64,000 nt of DNA from Undaria pinnatifida (Eukaryota; Sar; Phaeophyceae; Laminariales; Alariaceae). Location: positions 16,563,992 through 16,627,991 of the forward strand of contig JABAKD010000025.1 in assembly GCA_012845835.1 (NCBI GenBank), written 5' to 3'. A program made the translations under genes and the position numbers. The notes under the pieces are model-generated. The model saw nothing but the letters and a program-made list of their open reading frames with translations. It ran no database searches and was not told where the DNA came from. Of the stretch, positions 11,302-22,446 are shown in pieces; position 1 is the stretch's first letter, and each line of letters starts with the position of its first letter.

Positions 11302-11645
11302 CGGTACTCTCCAGTTATTCTTCGGAACTTGATGTATGGAGAGGTCGATCAAATAAAACTTGGCGAGATATTATTTCCAAACTGGCGTCAAATTTTGTCC
11401 CAAAACATATGACAATATTACTGTAAAAAATCCCCATGGTACTGCGGTAGGGATCATGTAGTGCAGTTGTTATTGAATTTCGGTAGGTACACGTACATAC
11501 ATACATAGATGTAGACGTGGCAAGCGCACCGATGACTAAACGAGGAGGAGGTAGTAGGGATTACTATTTCTTCGCCAGAAAAAGCCACACAGCAGCATTG
11601 CGAGTGGCTGCGTCCCCGGGGCCTCGAGGGTTGGATTATACAAGT
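11302..11645 (-). repeat. R9 repeat, inverted arm
   Basis: The reverse complement matches the two tandem copies at 13614-14344: CTCTCCAGTTATTCTTCGGA, the CATACATAGATGTAGACGTG region, the AAAGCCACACAGCAGCATTG region and CCCCGGGGCCTCGAGGGT. Ends are approximate. No ORF has domain content. Confidence 0.65.
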
Positions 11646-11759
11646 TCCTCCTGGTGTTAAGCTGCACCACGCCAAGGTGGTAGTGACTTACGGCAACTCC
11701 ACCCCAACCATATTCGCTTACCGCTGATTGGCTGGGGCTCGGACATAAGGGCAACGCCA

Positions 11760-12150
11760 CCATGGGAGGATATAGAGTCCTGTGCCCGTTTCAGCAATCC
11801 TAACAAACCGGGGACGATGACCGATTTCTCCCGCGGGTCGAGCCAGCCCCGCACGATTGTGCGACAATCATCTATTATTCACATTGGCTTATCGTCGAGT
11901 GGCTGTGCAGCTCGTAGAACCAGGGACACCCGGCGAGGAGATAAACCAGCAAACGGGCGGGGGGCGTTTCGACGCACCCGAGAAGGAAAGGGCCCCATCG
12001 CCGTTCCAGAAATCCTTCCATACCCCATCAACGCCAACAAACCGGGGACGAAAACCGACTTCTCCCGGGTCGACACCACACCGCACGGTGTGGAAGCCTT
12101 AGCTAGCTGAGGTTAGTATACAACGCCCGCACCACAGAAGAACAGGGTCC
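11760..12150 (+). repeat. Diverged tandem direct repeat
   Basis: The phrase TTC(A)GAAATCC.T..., AACAAACCGGGGACGA, then CCGATTTCTCCCGCGGGTCGA appears at about 11790-11840 and again at about 12005-12070, with a partial third at about 12150. Spacing is near 220 bp. The open frames across it carry no domain. Confidence 0.55.
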
Positions 12151-12539
12151 AACCCCGGTTCAGAAATCCTTCAACGAGTTTTCAAATAGAAAAAAATGGG
12201 GCAACTCGCGCTATTGCTGAATTTTTATTCGTATTCCCCAACCCCGCGGTACGCGGACATTTCATTTGACCCCCTGCCTCAAGGTCACCAGTGTAGCCCA
12301 ACCTTCGAATAATCGGCTCGGCCGGGGTTCGTGGATAGAGGAAACCACCACTCACTAAGAAGTTCAGCAAGTTCAACGACTATCATCTCATACTGGCCTG
12401 TGATTAGAGAACTTGTACATGGACCAATTGCATAATATACAGCAGTCGGTCCAGATCGAGTCGATCGGTGTAACTTGTTTGGGTATCGTATTATTACAGC
12501 AGCAGTAATACACTTCACTTCTTTTCTTTTTCCCATCCC

Positions 12540-12858
12540 ATTTAATGTGATGGTCGCACTACTCTCGCCCTCCCAGTAGTATAACTCAGATCCGGGGTCA
12601 TATAGCGGACTCCCCTCCCCCATTCCCACTACGGTACATGCCCTATTTTCATCGCGAAAAGAATTCGGCAATTTCTTGCCTCGTCGATTCGCGCCGAATT
12701 GTACCTACCCACGCTGCTAGGCGATTTCCGCAGTTAGTTGATCCATTTTTATCATTTTTTCTGCAAATAAAGCCAATTAAGCTCACAACGTGGTGATTAA
12801 CTCAAGGGCCAACGCTAGTATGAATAGTGTAACCCCACTAGACCACCGGGGCGACCGG
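12540..12858 (-). mobile_element. tRNA-headed SINE
   Basis: On the minus strand the element opens GGTCGCCCCGGTGGTCTAG.GGGGTTA, a clear tRNA A-box/D-arm. A diverged T-arm follows, then a body shared along its whole length with the copy at 28295-28615, with phrases such as CGCGAAAAGAATTC and GATCCGGGGTCATATAG. The body ends near GGGCGAGAGTAGTGCG. SINEs of this kind are moved in trans by LINE reverse transcriptase. Two full copies of similar length support this as one family. Confidence 0.7.
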
Positions 12859-12873
12859 CTCTATATCACTCAC

Positions 12874-12960
12874 TGCCCCGGTGGCGTATCAGGTTGTCCT
12901 CGAGCCTGGTATAGGTCAATTTCGTGATTTCGAATCCCCCCGAGTGCGTACTTGTATAAA
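12874..12960 (+). repeat. Second tRNA-like head, divergent from the SINE
   Basis: CCCCGGTGGCGTATCAGGTTG (A-box-like) and TGATTTCGAATCCCCCCGAG (B-box-like, near 12924-12944) lie at tRNA-like spacing on the plus strand, beginning 16 bp from the start of the minus-strand SINE. The T stem is poor, so a functional tRNA gene is unlikely. Confidence 0.45.
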
Positions 12961-13613
12961 TTTTCGTGGGACTATTTCTTGTACACTAACTAACTTGCGG
13001 AAAGCGCGAGAGCGTGAGTTTGAAACACTCGATGAAAATCGACGACCAGTGGGTGCTGAACCCTATGCTCCAACAATATTGAAGGCAATAACCGGAAAGG
13101 GGGAAAGGGACGACCCTTGTGACCATGGCTTGTATGTCCAGAAGCTGGAAAGTAGAAGTGTGCGAAAAAAAGTGAAAAAAAAAACACTATGAGATATGAG
13201 CGATCGGCAATCAGCAGCAAGGCGCACGTCAAGTAAGTACGAAGCAACGCAAACTTTTTCGTCAGTTGCGTATCAACACGACCGCTTGCACTTGACCGGC
13301 GAATGACCACAGCAACGGAGTCAGGGACCACAACAACAATAAAGCAAACCGCCTATATTATTTGTTCAAAAAGTCTTCTCGGGGAAAAATAACACCAAAC
13401 GCGTACGACGATGTGATACGGGACGAATGCATGCCACTCACTGGTTTCTTCCGTGGATACAGTCGACGTATTACGACCTTCGCGTGGCGCAGCTTCACAA
13501 CAGGAGGAACGATAATTTTCCCCCTGGTTTTTTGTGTCGAAAATGTATGGTACACTCTCGCTTCATGCCATAAAATATGTCACAGACAAAAAGCATATTG
13601 TGTGTAATAGAGC

Positions 13614-14344
13614 ATCGCTGTATGTGGTCGGTGTGGTCTTACTCGTACGTACCTGTATTGCTTGCACGAGAGTACAAACTATGTCGATTTGTCCGAACTT
13701 GCATAATACTACCCTCGAGGCCCCGGGGACGCAGCTACTCGCAATGGTGCTGTGTGGTTTTTTCTGGGGCACTAATCGTAACCACTACTACCTCTTCCTC
13801 GTTCAAATCATGCGTCCGCTTGCCACGTCTATATCCATGGATGTACGTGTACCTACCGAAATTCAATAAATAAATGCACTACTATGATAGCTACCGCAGC
13901 ACTGTGGGATTTTTTTTACAGTAAATATTACTGGTTTTTGGGTGTGGTCTTACTCGTACGTACCTGTATTGCTTGCACGAGAGTACAAACCATGTCGATT
14001 TGTCTGAACTTACATAATACCACCCTCGAGGCCTCGGGGATGCAGCTACTCGCAATGCTGCTGTGTGGCTTTTTCTGGGGCAGTAATCGTAACCACTACT
14101 ACCTCCTACTTGTTTAAATAATGCGTCCGCTTGCAACGTCTATATCCATGTATGTACGTGTACCTACCGAAATTCAAAAATAAATGCACTATTATGATAC
14201 CTACCGCAGTATTGTGGGATTTTCTTACAGTAAATATTACTTGTTTTGGGACAAAATATGACGCCGATTTGGAAGTAATGTCTTGCCAAGTTTTATTTTA
14301 TCAACCTCTCCATACATCAAGATCCGAAGAATAACTGGAGAGTA
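13614..14344 (+). repeat. R9 repeat, two tandem copies
   Basis: Unit 1 (about 13614-13923) and unit 2 (about 13939-14344) share GTGGTCTTACTCGTACGTAC, CATGTCGATTTGTC, CCACCCTCGAGGCC, TGCTGTGTGGCTTTTTCTGG and CTACCGAAATTCAA. Both open frames (about 75-110 residues) are repeat-internal. An inverted third copy lies at 11302-11645. Confidence 0.7.
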
Positions 14345-14719
14345 CCGTTCAAAATACATCTTTTTGCGCGCTTTCCGCTTGTCTCGCTCAGCATCCATCC
14401 GCGTTCACGTCGAGGTGCTGAACGGATTGACCAGCAACAACAACAGTCAGTAGCCAGCGCAATTCTTGCAACCATACAACAAAGCGTTCGAAACACCAAT
14501 ACCTTGATAAGCACACCTACCTTCAGAAGTGCATCCACGTTTCATTTGTGGGGATATATATATACATGGGATTAGTGTGGGATATTTATTATGCGGTCCT
14601 GAAAGATGGATCGTTGAAATTGGACCAATATATACGGATCGACTCCTTGGAGCGGCGACGAAAAGGCCTGACAAAACATTGTCTCTCGTACTGCGATTCT
14701 TGAAAGCGATCACTCCGTT

Positions 14720-14925
14720 CGTTGTGTTTATTCTCTATTCTTTTATGGTCTAGTCTGTTTTGTTGTGTTCTCGTCCCCGGTACGCTGGCATTTCACTTGC
14801 TACATACCTCGATCAATTGCAAATTGTTTTGTTTACTCTGTCTCACAGACTGTTGCCACATAAAGGTAAGTTGTATCTCTAGCATGAAGAATCGGCACGG
14901 ACACTGGGTGTAACGGTGTCGTTGG
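14720..14925 (+). repeat. R7 dispersed repeat
   Basis: Inverted relative to 27030-27270. Shared text includes CCCCGGTACGCTGGCATTTC, TTTACTCTGTCTCACAGACTG, TGTATCTCTAGCATGAAGAA and CGGACACTGGGTGTA. It has no ORF and its class is unknown. Confidence 0.65.
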
Positions 14926-15059
14926 GTAGGGAACGACCCCCCTCGAAGACAACGAACGCTTGAACAAAGGTATTTAATCGTGAAATCTGATGTCGAAAAG
15001 CAACGACACAGCAGTCGTACGACATTAGGCCAAACGCTTCGAGATTGACCATGAAAAAA

Positions 15060-15900
15060 GTGCCGTGGGGACGAAATAAGAAGCCGATTGGGAAATGATG
15101 CCAACTTGGAAATAAATGTTTCGCCGTATGTTGTTTTCGTTCAAGCTCTGCTTATGCCAAGATCCAAGAATAGCTCGGGCGTATACTGCCCAAAATACGA
15201 AAACTTGCGCACTTCTCGCTTGTCTCGCTCAGCCCACGTACCCGATCCCGGCCAGGTGCGGAACGGATACGGCAGGGCGAGGGGCGTTTGAGCCGCCCCC
15301 CCAGGACGTGTTTCATTGGTTCAAGCCCTGCAGACGTCAAGCAGAACAAACAAACGCTCAAGCCCTGCGGACGTCAAGCCGAACAAACGCTCGAGAGTAT
15401 GCCACCGCAAAATTGAAAACAGTAGCAACTACCGTTTGGAAATGACGCCAACTTTTGTAAATCATCCAGGCGCTGCAGACATTATGATACAACCAAAATC
15501 GCCGGGATTCTACTCGACATGCGGTATTTTTGCAACTTCTCGCTTGTCTCGCTCGGCATCGGTCCGCGTCCACGTCGATGTGCGGAACGGACACGGCAGG
15601 GCGAGGGACGTTGGAGTCGCCCCCCCAAGCCGGCGCTCGAACGAAGCTATTTGACCGATAATTCCAGTTCCGCGAATCGCATGCTTTGATCAAGACGACA
15701 AAAAACTCCTGACCGAATCCCTGAAACAAAGAATGATCGTATATATATGTATGATACTCGGTAGTTGTTTGTGTTCTCCTGAGTACTATCAATACTAATG
15801 GTAGTAGTACGTGGAGAGGAGATAGGTCCGGAGATCCCTCTGACGAAGTCGGTGAGAATTAATCAACGAACTCGAAAACATATTTGGTTGGTTTTTAGCA
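15060..15900. repeat. H-family copies, nested
   Basis: Two inverted partial copies (about 15060-15330 and 15420-15740) carry TTCTCGCTTGTCTCGCTC, GTGCGGAACGGATACGGCAG and GGGCGAGGGGCGTTTGAG-like text. A direct segment at 15757-15895 matches 10708-10840. The protein-like frames are chance. Confidence 0.55.
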
Positions 15901-16689
15901 TGACCTAATGAGTTACTGAGTCGTCATGGTAGAGACACTCCGGATATTAACTTTTAAGGGGACGGGTCCGATTTCGACAACGTGAACGCACCCGGGAAGC
16001 AAACACAGCAGATACGTACATATATCACGTCTTCCCGAGTAAAAACAGAGAAGAAGCGCTACGCAAACCTCCCGTACGATCAAAGCCACCCCACATCTAT
16101 GTTAAACAACGACGCCGCAACGAGAGGTAGCTCTCCTCTTTTTCGTTTTCCTCCTCCGCAGACTAATCAATGCGACAGCCTTCAGATAATAAACAAAGAT
16201 CTTCATCCACAACCTCGCCGGCTGACATGGCCCCATGTCGACGCTTGATGCACACCGAATTTGAATCCTGTCGACTTCGAACCTCCATTGCAACGGGGAC
16301 AGTAGTGCACAGTCTTTTCATTGATGCCAAGTCCTCTTTCGTTTCGCCTAGAGGCGAAGCAGGTTCTGAATACTCTTTTCGGTATTTTTGTTTGATATGC
16401 GCCTAATTTTTACTTGACGGCGCATTTAACAACAGCAGTGTGTTCCGCTTATCCTTGCCTTCTTTGTTGTATATGACGTTTGTCTTCTGTCAAATTATGC
16501 TCTTCATAATCTCATGTTCGTGTTGAACTCTTGGCATTACTTTAATGTTCAATGGATTTCAAATCCGACAGCTACACCTTAACTTAAAAATATTGCTGCC
16601 CTGCCCTACCCGAAACATGGGCGCCGGCGAATGCTGGCGCCCATGGGGAGCCCTTGTATTTATTAACACCACGGCTATTGATCCTGGGT
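15901..16689. other. No supported gene
   Basis: No domain, splice-bounded exon or family repeat recognised. A short GCGCCGGCGAATGCTGGCGCC hairpin lies near 16621-16642. Confidence 0.35.
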
Positions 16690-16890
16690 ACAGGCTAGTT
16701 CCAAGGAGAACCGCCGACCTATATCCTTAATGAGGACAGACACCCAGAAATACGAAAAATCGGAGCATCACACACAGCTTGCAAATATGGGTTTCGACAA
16801 AATCTTTGATACAACAGATGTCGTGAGTATTAATTTTCATAACATATTATACGCACCATCGCCTAGACCTAGCACCACGCGTATAGCAAA
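16690..16890 (+). repeat. R1 element, diverged distal half
   Basis: AACCGCCGACCTATATCC, ATCGGAGCATCACACACAG and TTGCAAATATGGGTTTCG are recognisable but more diverged than in other copies. It is followed by CGCCTAGACCTAGCACCACG, which in inverse orientation heads each G-rich tandem unit at 41.45-42.3 kb. Confidence 0.65.
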
Positions 16891-16899
16891 CCCCTACAT

Positions 16900-17402
16900 C
16901 TATGCGACCTGAAGCCACCCCCCCGCTGCCCTCCCCTCTTCCCCCATCCTCCCCCCCCCCCCCCGCCATATTCCTCCCCCCTCCCTCACAAGGAGGGTTT
17001 ATAGTTTCCACGCACAAATTGGGCTGCCCAACCTGTCCCTCCCCCCCTCCCCCCCCCCCTTTTGATCAAAATCAGGCCCCCACGTCCTCCAAAACTCCGC
17101 CCTCCCCTCGCCGGTTATTCGACTTACAGGATTCACTTGATAAACTGATGCATTTCCTTCCACAGCTGTCAGATTTTGTCCCCCTCAGAAACGAGTTTTA
17201 TAGTTTCCGCGCACAGACTGCCTAACATCACCCTGTTGACCCTTATAGCTACACTGTAGTTACAAGGGGAGTCGCCGACCTATGTCCTTAATGAGGACGC
17301 ACAACCCGTAATACGCGCGATCGGAGTATCACACACAGCTTGCAAAGACGAGGTTAGACAAAATATGCGATCTCACAGCTGGAGTGTATTTTTTTTTTTT
17401 TA
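16900..17402 (+). repeat. R1 modular element
   Basis: C-rich modules with TTTATAGTTTCCACGCACA and TTTTATAGTTTCCGCGCACA boxes, the TTTTGATCAAAATCAGGCCC block, then the distal half GTTGACCCTTATAGCTACAC to CACAGCTGGAGTGTATTTTT with a T run. The proline-rich frame over the C tracts is not a gene. Confidence 0.8.
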
Positions 17403-17701
17403 GTATAACTCGTTTTGGGGTGGAGCGATGAAATCTATTGAGTTCATACTATATCAAGACGTCAAATACTATTTACGTTTGAGGGATGGGACGGTGTACA
17501 GAACGAAGACTCGTGTCCTTAGAACGACGGTATGAAATGCGAGCGCCGAACACCAACACGTGTGGCTTTCAGTCCGGGGTGGCAGAGGACACACACGATA
17601 CGAAAGAGGCACATCCTAGCTTTCTTCTGAGGGTCCTCACTCCAGAAACCCTGTACCTCGCCCAAAAACTGATTTTCTTGATAAAGTTCAAAGGTCATCC
17701 C

Positions 17702-17951
17702 GAGTCGTTCGACGGTACTCCGTATAACTTTTTTTTAACGAAATCACCGGTTTTGAAACCAGCTCCCAGCTGTATCTCCTGAAACACGGTGCCCCTTGCC
17801 ACCCCGACGTCATCGTCCGAGAGTCCTTTGCAAACAAGAAAAAAATGAAGATATTTTTTCATAACACCCTTTTTTGTGTCGAGCACCCATGAAACACTCG
17901 TTAAAAAATACCGCTGTTTTTTTGGGTGGGCTATCGTGTAGAATCAACCGA
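17702..17951 (-). mobile_element. TIR-D element, diverged
   Basis: Left GAGTCGTTCGACGGTACTCC and right GGGCTATCGTGTAGAATCA correspond to the TIR-D ends. The interior shares TTTTTTTTAACGAAATC.CCGG, TTTTGAAACCAGCTCCCAGC, GCCACCCCGACGTCATCG and TCGTTAAAAAATA with the copies at 41706 and 63037. It sits between TIR-A-like flanks (AAAGTTCAAAGGT / CGATGAACACACCCATGGC), so it is probably nested in a TIR-A element. Target duplications are not readable here. Confidence 0.65.
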
Positions 17952-17999
17952 ATGTTCCCCCCGATGAACACACCCATGGCGGCATAAACTGGTAATGAA

Positions 18000-18912
18000 G
18001 TAAACGTGTTCCAAGAGAGATTGGTGTTGTGCAATTCGTTTACCATCTGACAATGTGAGCACTTCGAAATTTATTCCAATACAGAACGATTACGACTCGG
18101 TTCCCTTTTTCGCTGGGTACAGCCTAACGCGGAAGCTGACATTACACAACACTTTGACCACGACCATTCTCGTCCATGACGATGGCTATAGTACGTCGTA
18201 CGGTATTGTAGTGCTATTACAAATAATGTTATACGCCCGTTTTTCCTCTGAAGCGTTTACGCCACCCGCTCAAAAGTGGCTCTGATATACGAATGGTCTA
18301 TTTGGCGGAGCAAAACAAAATAGCGTCATGGCGGTGCATGTCGTCACGCCGACCACAAACGAAAACATATGTACTAGTTGGGTGGTATTAATAGTCACTC
18401 GCGCGACTCGCTCTGAGCCTCTGCAAAACGAGACCCCTAACGTGTAGCTCGACGCAACTGCATCCTTTCGCCATTACTATTTCGTTTGGCTTTCCACAAG
18501 GTGCGGTGCGCCATTCGTTCAAAGTTGAAGCGACTACGCGTGTGTCCCTTCTCGGATGCGTGCCGCGATTGAAGCATAATTTTTATACTGGACCGGTTCC
18601 TGCATGACTACTGTGCTCCTTGACCCAAAATCGTCGGAGTTTGAACAGTTTTTCATGAATTGTTTCGGCGCATACCTAGGCCATGATATTCTTCATCGAG
18701 GAACACTTCCTCTTTTTTTGTCTAAATCATCAGTTCAGTGATGAGATGTTGAGCTCATCACGTAGGAAGCCTCAGGGAAAAACAACGGTGAACCTCTACA
18801 GCAGCATGTATGTGTCTTCGGGAGGTACGTACAATGAAAACTGACGAAACGACACAACGAATACAGCAGGGTTTCCCGAAAAATGCAGTCACAACAAAAC
18901 AACATTCTATTG
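18000..18912. other. No supported gene; TIR-C and TIR-A relics
   Basis: CACTCGCGCGACTCGCTC near 18395 is a TIR-C relic. TTGACCCAAAATCGTCGGAG and CTAGGCCATGATATTCTTCATCG near 18610-18700 are TIR-A internal phrases. No complete element or exon can be drawn. Confidence 0.4.
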
Positions 18913-18920
18913 CAATATTC
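18913..18920 (+). repeat. Left 8-bp target-site duplication (CAATATTC)
   Basis: Identical to 20609-20616, immediately outside the TIRs of the hAT-like element. Confidence 0.85.
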
Positions 18921-18949
18921 CAGGGCTTTTCACGGGTCAAGGGGGTTCC

Positions 18950-19240
18950 AAACTCTCGCGGGTCGGGTCGGGTCGGGTCATTATGGTTTAAAATCTCACG
19001 GGTCGGGTTGGGTCGGGTCAAGAGGTTTTCAAAATCCCGCGGGTCGGGTCGGGTCGGGTCAAAAGGCTTCAAAATCTCGCGGGTCGAGTCGGGTCGGGTC
19101 AAGAGGTTTTCAAAATCTCGCGGGTCGGGTCGGGTCATGACCCGCGAGATACGGGTCACTTCGCGGGTCAAGCCATAATGACCCGTGAGTTGTTTTGGGC
19201 TGACCCGCGGGTCAAACCCGCGGATCTAGCCGGCGGATCC
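18950..19240 (+). repeat. Left subterminal GGGTC array
   Basis: Higher-order units of about 45-60 bp: TCTCGCGGGTCGGGTCGGGTC followed by a variable AAGAGGTTTTCAAAA spacer, about five copies, then a section with inverted GACCCGCGGGTC text. Frames through it read as repeated GRVGSG peptides and are not genes. Confidence 0.85.
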
Positions 19241-19479
19241 GCCTTTTTCAAACTTACAGCTGAGAGCCACGTTGATGCTGTGCAGGCGCCCCGCGGGTCG
19301 GGCCCGCGGGTTCGCCAATAAAATGCAAACATTTCGGCTTCCTGCCTCCCTCGTGCCGATGCTCCGATCATATGTCATCACAGCGTGCAGAACAATCCCC
19401 AGGCAGTACCCCTAGCTACTCGTACCAAGGCATACAGCAGTGTGACGCGAATCCCGTACCTACTGAAGCCGCAACAACA

Positions 19480-19549
19480 GCAGTAATATTACGGTCATAC
19501 CAGTACGAAATGTGACCAAACGTTAGGCAAGGAAGGGCAGTCGTCGTCG

Positions 19550-19584
<35 letters not shown>

Positions 19585-19859
19585 CTGGCAGCAGCAAGCA
19601 CCAGCAGCAGACCCCGGATTCTCGTGGATCGCAGCCCCTGCTGACAGACCCACCGCCCCAGTTGTGGGCTTGCTGCCGGAGGCGGCTCAGCTAGGCTACT
19701 TGCCGGGGCTGGAGACTGCACAGATGGAAGATAGATACAGCAGCAGTAGTAGTAGTAGCTAGCTCGAGAATTATCATACCAGTACGAAATGTGACCAAAC
19801 GTAAAAAAGCAAGAAAAGCAGCCGTTGTCGAAGCAGCAGCAGCAGCAAGCAGCAGCAGC

Positions 19860-19891
<32 letters not shown>

Positions 19892-20045
19892 CCACCACCC
19901 TGGCAGCAGCAAGTACCAGCAGCAGACAATGCATCCTCGCGGATCGCAGCCCCTGCTGACAGATCCACCGCCCCAGTTGTGGGCTTGATGCCGGAGGCGG
20001 CTCAGCTAGGCTGCTTGCCGGGGCCGGAGACTGCACTCGTAACTT
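19480..20045 (+). repeat. Tandem 280-bp duplication with CAG runs
   Basis: Two copies (about 19495-19730 and 19770-20035) share CATACCAGTACGAAATGTGAC, a (CAG)n run, GCAGCCCCTGCTGACAGA, CCGCCCCAGTTGTGGGCTTG and CGGAGGCGGCTCAGCTAGGC. CAG-run lengths differ between copies. The 299-residue minus frame over it is low-complexity (poly-L/A/C) and is not a gene. Confidence 0.75.
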
Positions 20046-20257
20046 ATAACTAGCTCGCTCGTCGGGTCGCTCGTCGGGTCGACCCGGTGGTCTAACGGTA
20101 CGGGCATGTCTATGCATGTGGGTTGCGGTCCATTTCCTATTTCTCGCGCGCACACCACATGACATAATCAGCTGCAAACAACGCCGGTAAAAAACGCAGA
20201 GAACACGACATACTGGGAAAAATAAGAGGGACCAAGGACCAACCAACCGACCGAGGT

Positions 20258-20608
20258 ATACATGCTTTGACCCGTGACTTTTTGACTTTGACCCGTGAGA
20301 AATGTCGTGGGTCAAGTTAACGTGACCCGCCAGACGACCCGAATCTCGCGGGTCACCCGTATTGTCGCGGGTCGGGTCGGGTCGGGTCAGGACGATTTCA
20401 AAACCTCGCGGGTCGGGTCGGGTCGGGTCAAGACGTCTCGAAAATCCCGCGGGTCGGGTCGGGTCGGGTCAAGATGTCTCGAAAATCTCGCGGGTCGGGT
20501 CGGGTCGGGTCAAGACGTCTCGAAAATCTCGCGGGTCGGGTCGGGTCAGCTGACCCGACCCGACCCGACCCGACCCGCGAGATTTGACCCGACCCGTGAA
20601 AAGCCCTG
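20258..20608 (+). repeat. Right subterminal GGGTC array
   Basis: Five units of TCTCGCGGGTCGGGTCGGGTC separated by AAGACGTCTCGAAAA, then an inverted run of GACCC units reaching the right TIR. The near-identity of units suggests recent amplification within the element. Confidence 0.85.
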
Positions 20609-20616
20609 CAATATTC
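20609..20616 (+). repeat. Right 8-bp target-site duplication (CAATATTC)
   Basis: Exact partner of 18913-18920. Confidence 0.85.
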
Positions 20617-21835
20617 CGATACTTAGCGGTCAAAATCGCTTGGCGCGACCGAGGAATTGCCCTCATAATAACCTGGTGTGGACAAGGCGGATTGCTCCAA
20701 TAAGGCAGTCATGTTGCTCTGGTCTGGCATACTACCGCCAAACAGCGGAACCCCTGCTGTACTATACTGCTGTACCACCAACTTCACCCAATCCTTTCTC
20801 CATCCCTCCTGAGTTTGCTCAGTCCAAGGCTTATCTAGCCCCTTCTATGTATCTGTTGTTCCTGCTATCAGCATTGGGCTACATACTGTTCCGCTCGTAA
20901 TTACACCAAGCGAATTTTGTGGCATGACTGCACCCACGTTGCCGTTGTACACATGAAGATCTGAATATGTGGTTCCATATTGGTAGTTTGAGCGACATGA
21001 CTACATCCGTGTTGCGCTGTTCGTGCGCGGGCCTTGATGATTCGCTGAGTATTAGATTCCTCTACCTCTAGAGTTGTCATCAAGCACCGAGGAGACCTTC
21101 GGGAGTATGGGCTTCGAGGTCGACATGGAACTACTAATAGTTGACATGCAGTCCCTACGCATGCATACACTGGACATTTTACTTCTAGATGCGGAGAAAT
21201 ACAGTATCAGGTGAGACTCAAGGGAGCGTCTCCCTCTCACAAACGCGCATATTCACCGTAAGTATCGGGGAGCATTGCCGCCAACGCTGCAGGCAAAGTA
21301 ACCGTTGGACGGACTGCCGGCCAATACAGCAGCCCGTAGAGAACATCTGCCCATATCTTGGGCATAGTACGGTGATGATGGTGACGCCCTCGCCTACCTC
21401 GGTAACTCTTTTTCATATCGTTTTCATCTTCCGTTCTTCTTCTCCCATTACCTTTCCTTTCTTCACGGTTCCTTCTTTTGGCCTCAAGCGTTTTCCAAGC
21501 AATATGCTTCTTCACAAACGTGCTTCACAGGCAATCGGTGCCATCTCTGCAGCTCTTGTCATAGAGACAAGAGGATCGGCATTCATCATCCGTTCACGCA
21601 TGTTGTTATATCAAATTTGATTTCAAGCTGTCGTGGACAGAGCAACCATGATGCACTAGACCATAACCCCAGGCATCGTACACTGGCTTACACCACGAGC
21701 CCTTGTTTTAACTCACCGCATTTGCCACTTGCTGGATTCGTGGTGGCGTCGTCGAGAACCATAACTTATAACTGATAACCTTCCATACCTCGGACACATC
21801 ACGATCTATATCACATATAGATCCTATATCCTATA
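20617..21835. other. No supported gene; weak exon-like stretches
   Basis: Open stretches occur on both strands around 21.05-21.5 kb (a plus-strand run ending at GTGAGA at 21211, and a minus-strand run ending at GTGAGA near 21238), but they overlap and neither carries a domain. They are listed under rejected items. Confidence 0.35.
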
Positions 21836-22445
21836 TAAGTGGTTATGATGTGTAAGAGATGTGTCGCGCAGAGCACTTGCAGCAAATGTGCGCGCAAGAG
21901 TCGTGTCACAAAGTATGCGTATCTCACCGCATTCGCCAGATGAAACCGATCACTATCTGATAATTCACAGGTTTACCCGGTAAGAGATGTTGGGCAAGAG
22001 CCGAATAGTACAGATCGCATACAAGTATAAGTATTTGCGTATTTTACAGCTCATTTGTCTCACCGCATTCGCCAGATGTAGCAGATCCCGATCTAGAACA
22101 TCTAGGTATCATGCTCACCCTTAGTAGATGTGGTTAAACTACCGTGCAACACAGTTCCCATATCCAAGACATGTGCGAAATAAACCTGTCGTACAGCTCA
22201 TTAATTTGTCTCACCATATTCGCCAGAAGAATCAGATCACGATGTAGACCATCCAGATCATACATTTACCGCCATAAGATGTTGTGTAACAAAGAGGTAC
22301 TCCTACACATCTCACCCGAAATGCGTGTGCGAAAGAGCCCTGTCACACAGCAAATTTATCTCATCGCATTCGACAGATGCATGCAGCAGGGTGCGATCTA
22401 GACCATGTATACCATACACCTGGTATAGTTTTATCGTTAGGAGAT
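21836..22445 (+). repeat. Degenerate satellite, CACCGCATTCGCCAGATG units
   Basis: At least four diverged units of roughly 150-190 bp share TGTGTAAGAGCCGTGTC, CAGCTCATTTGTCTCACCG, CATTCGCCAGATG, GATCACGATCTAGACCATC and CCGTTAGGAGATGTTG. The array continues at 22650-22860 and 23060-23400, broken by two R1 insertions. Confidence 0.65.
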
Positions 22446-22446
22446 G

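Larger units (their letters stand above)
18921..20608. mobile_element. Non-autonomous hAT-like DNA transposon, 1.69 kb
   Basis: The 18-bp terminal inverted repeat CAGGGCTTTTCACGGGTC is exact at both ends and is flanked by an exact 8-bp duplication CAATATTC. TIRs starting CAGGG and 8-bp target duplications are hallmarks of the hAT superfamily. Subterminal blocks are packed with GGGTC repeats, which may be transposase binding sites (inference). The middle carries a duplicated 280-bp segment with CAG runs. No transposase frame is present, so it would have needed a partner in trans. The identical target duplications suggest a fairly recent insertion. Confidence 0.8.

Noticed and set aside
19416-20315. 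299-residue minus-strand ORF
   Set aside because: Built from CAG runs and a duplicated segment inside the hAT-like element; poly-L/A/C composition.
21056-21210. Plus-strand open stretch ending at GTGAGA (contains VDMELLIVDMQSL)
   Set aside because: Looks protein-like, but about 50 open codons is not rare, the acceptor has no pyrimidine tract, and a minus-strand frame overlaps it.
21238-21515. Minus-strand frame with TLPAAL near a GTGAGA donor, resembling an LRR
   Set aside because: The spacing after LP is 16 codons instead of 12, there is no Phe at the expected place, and the left half is basic low-complexity sequence.
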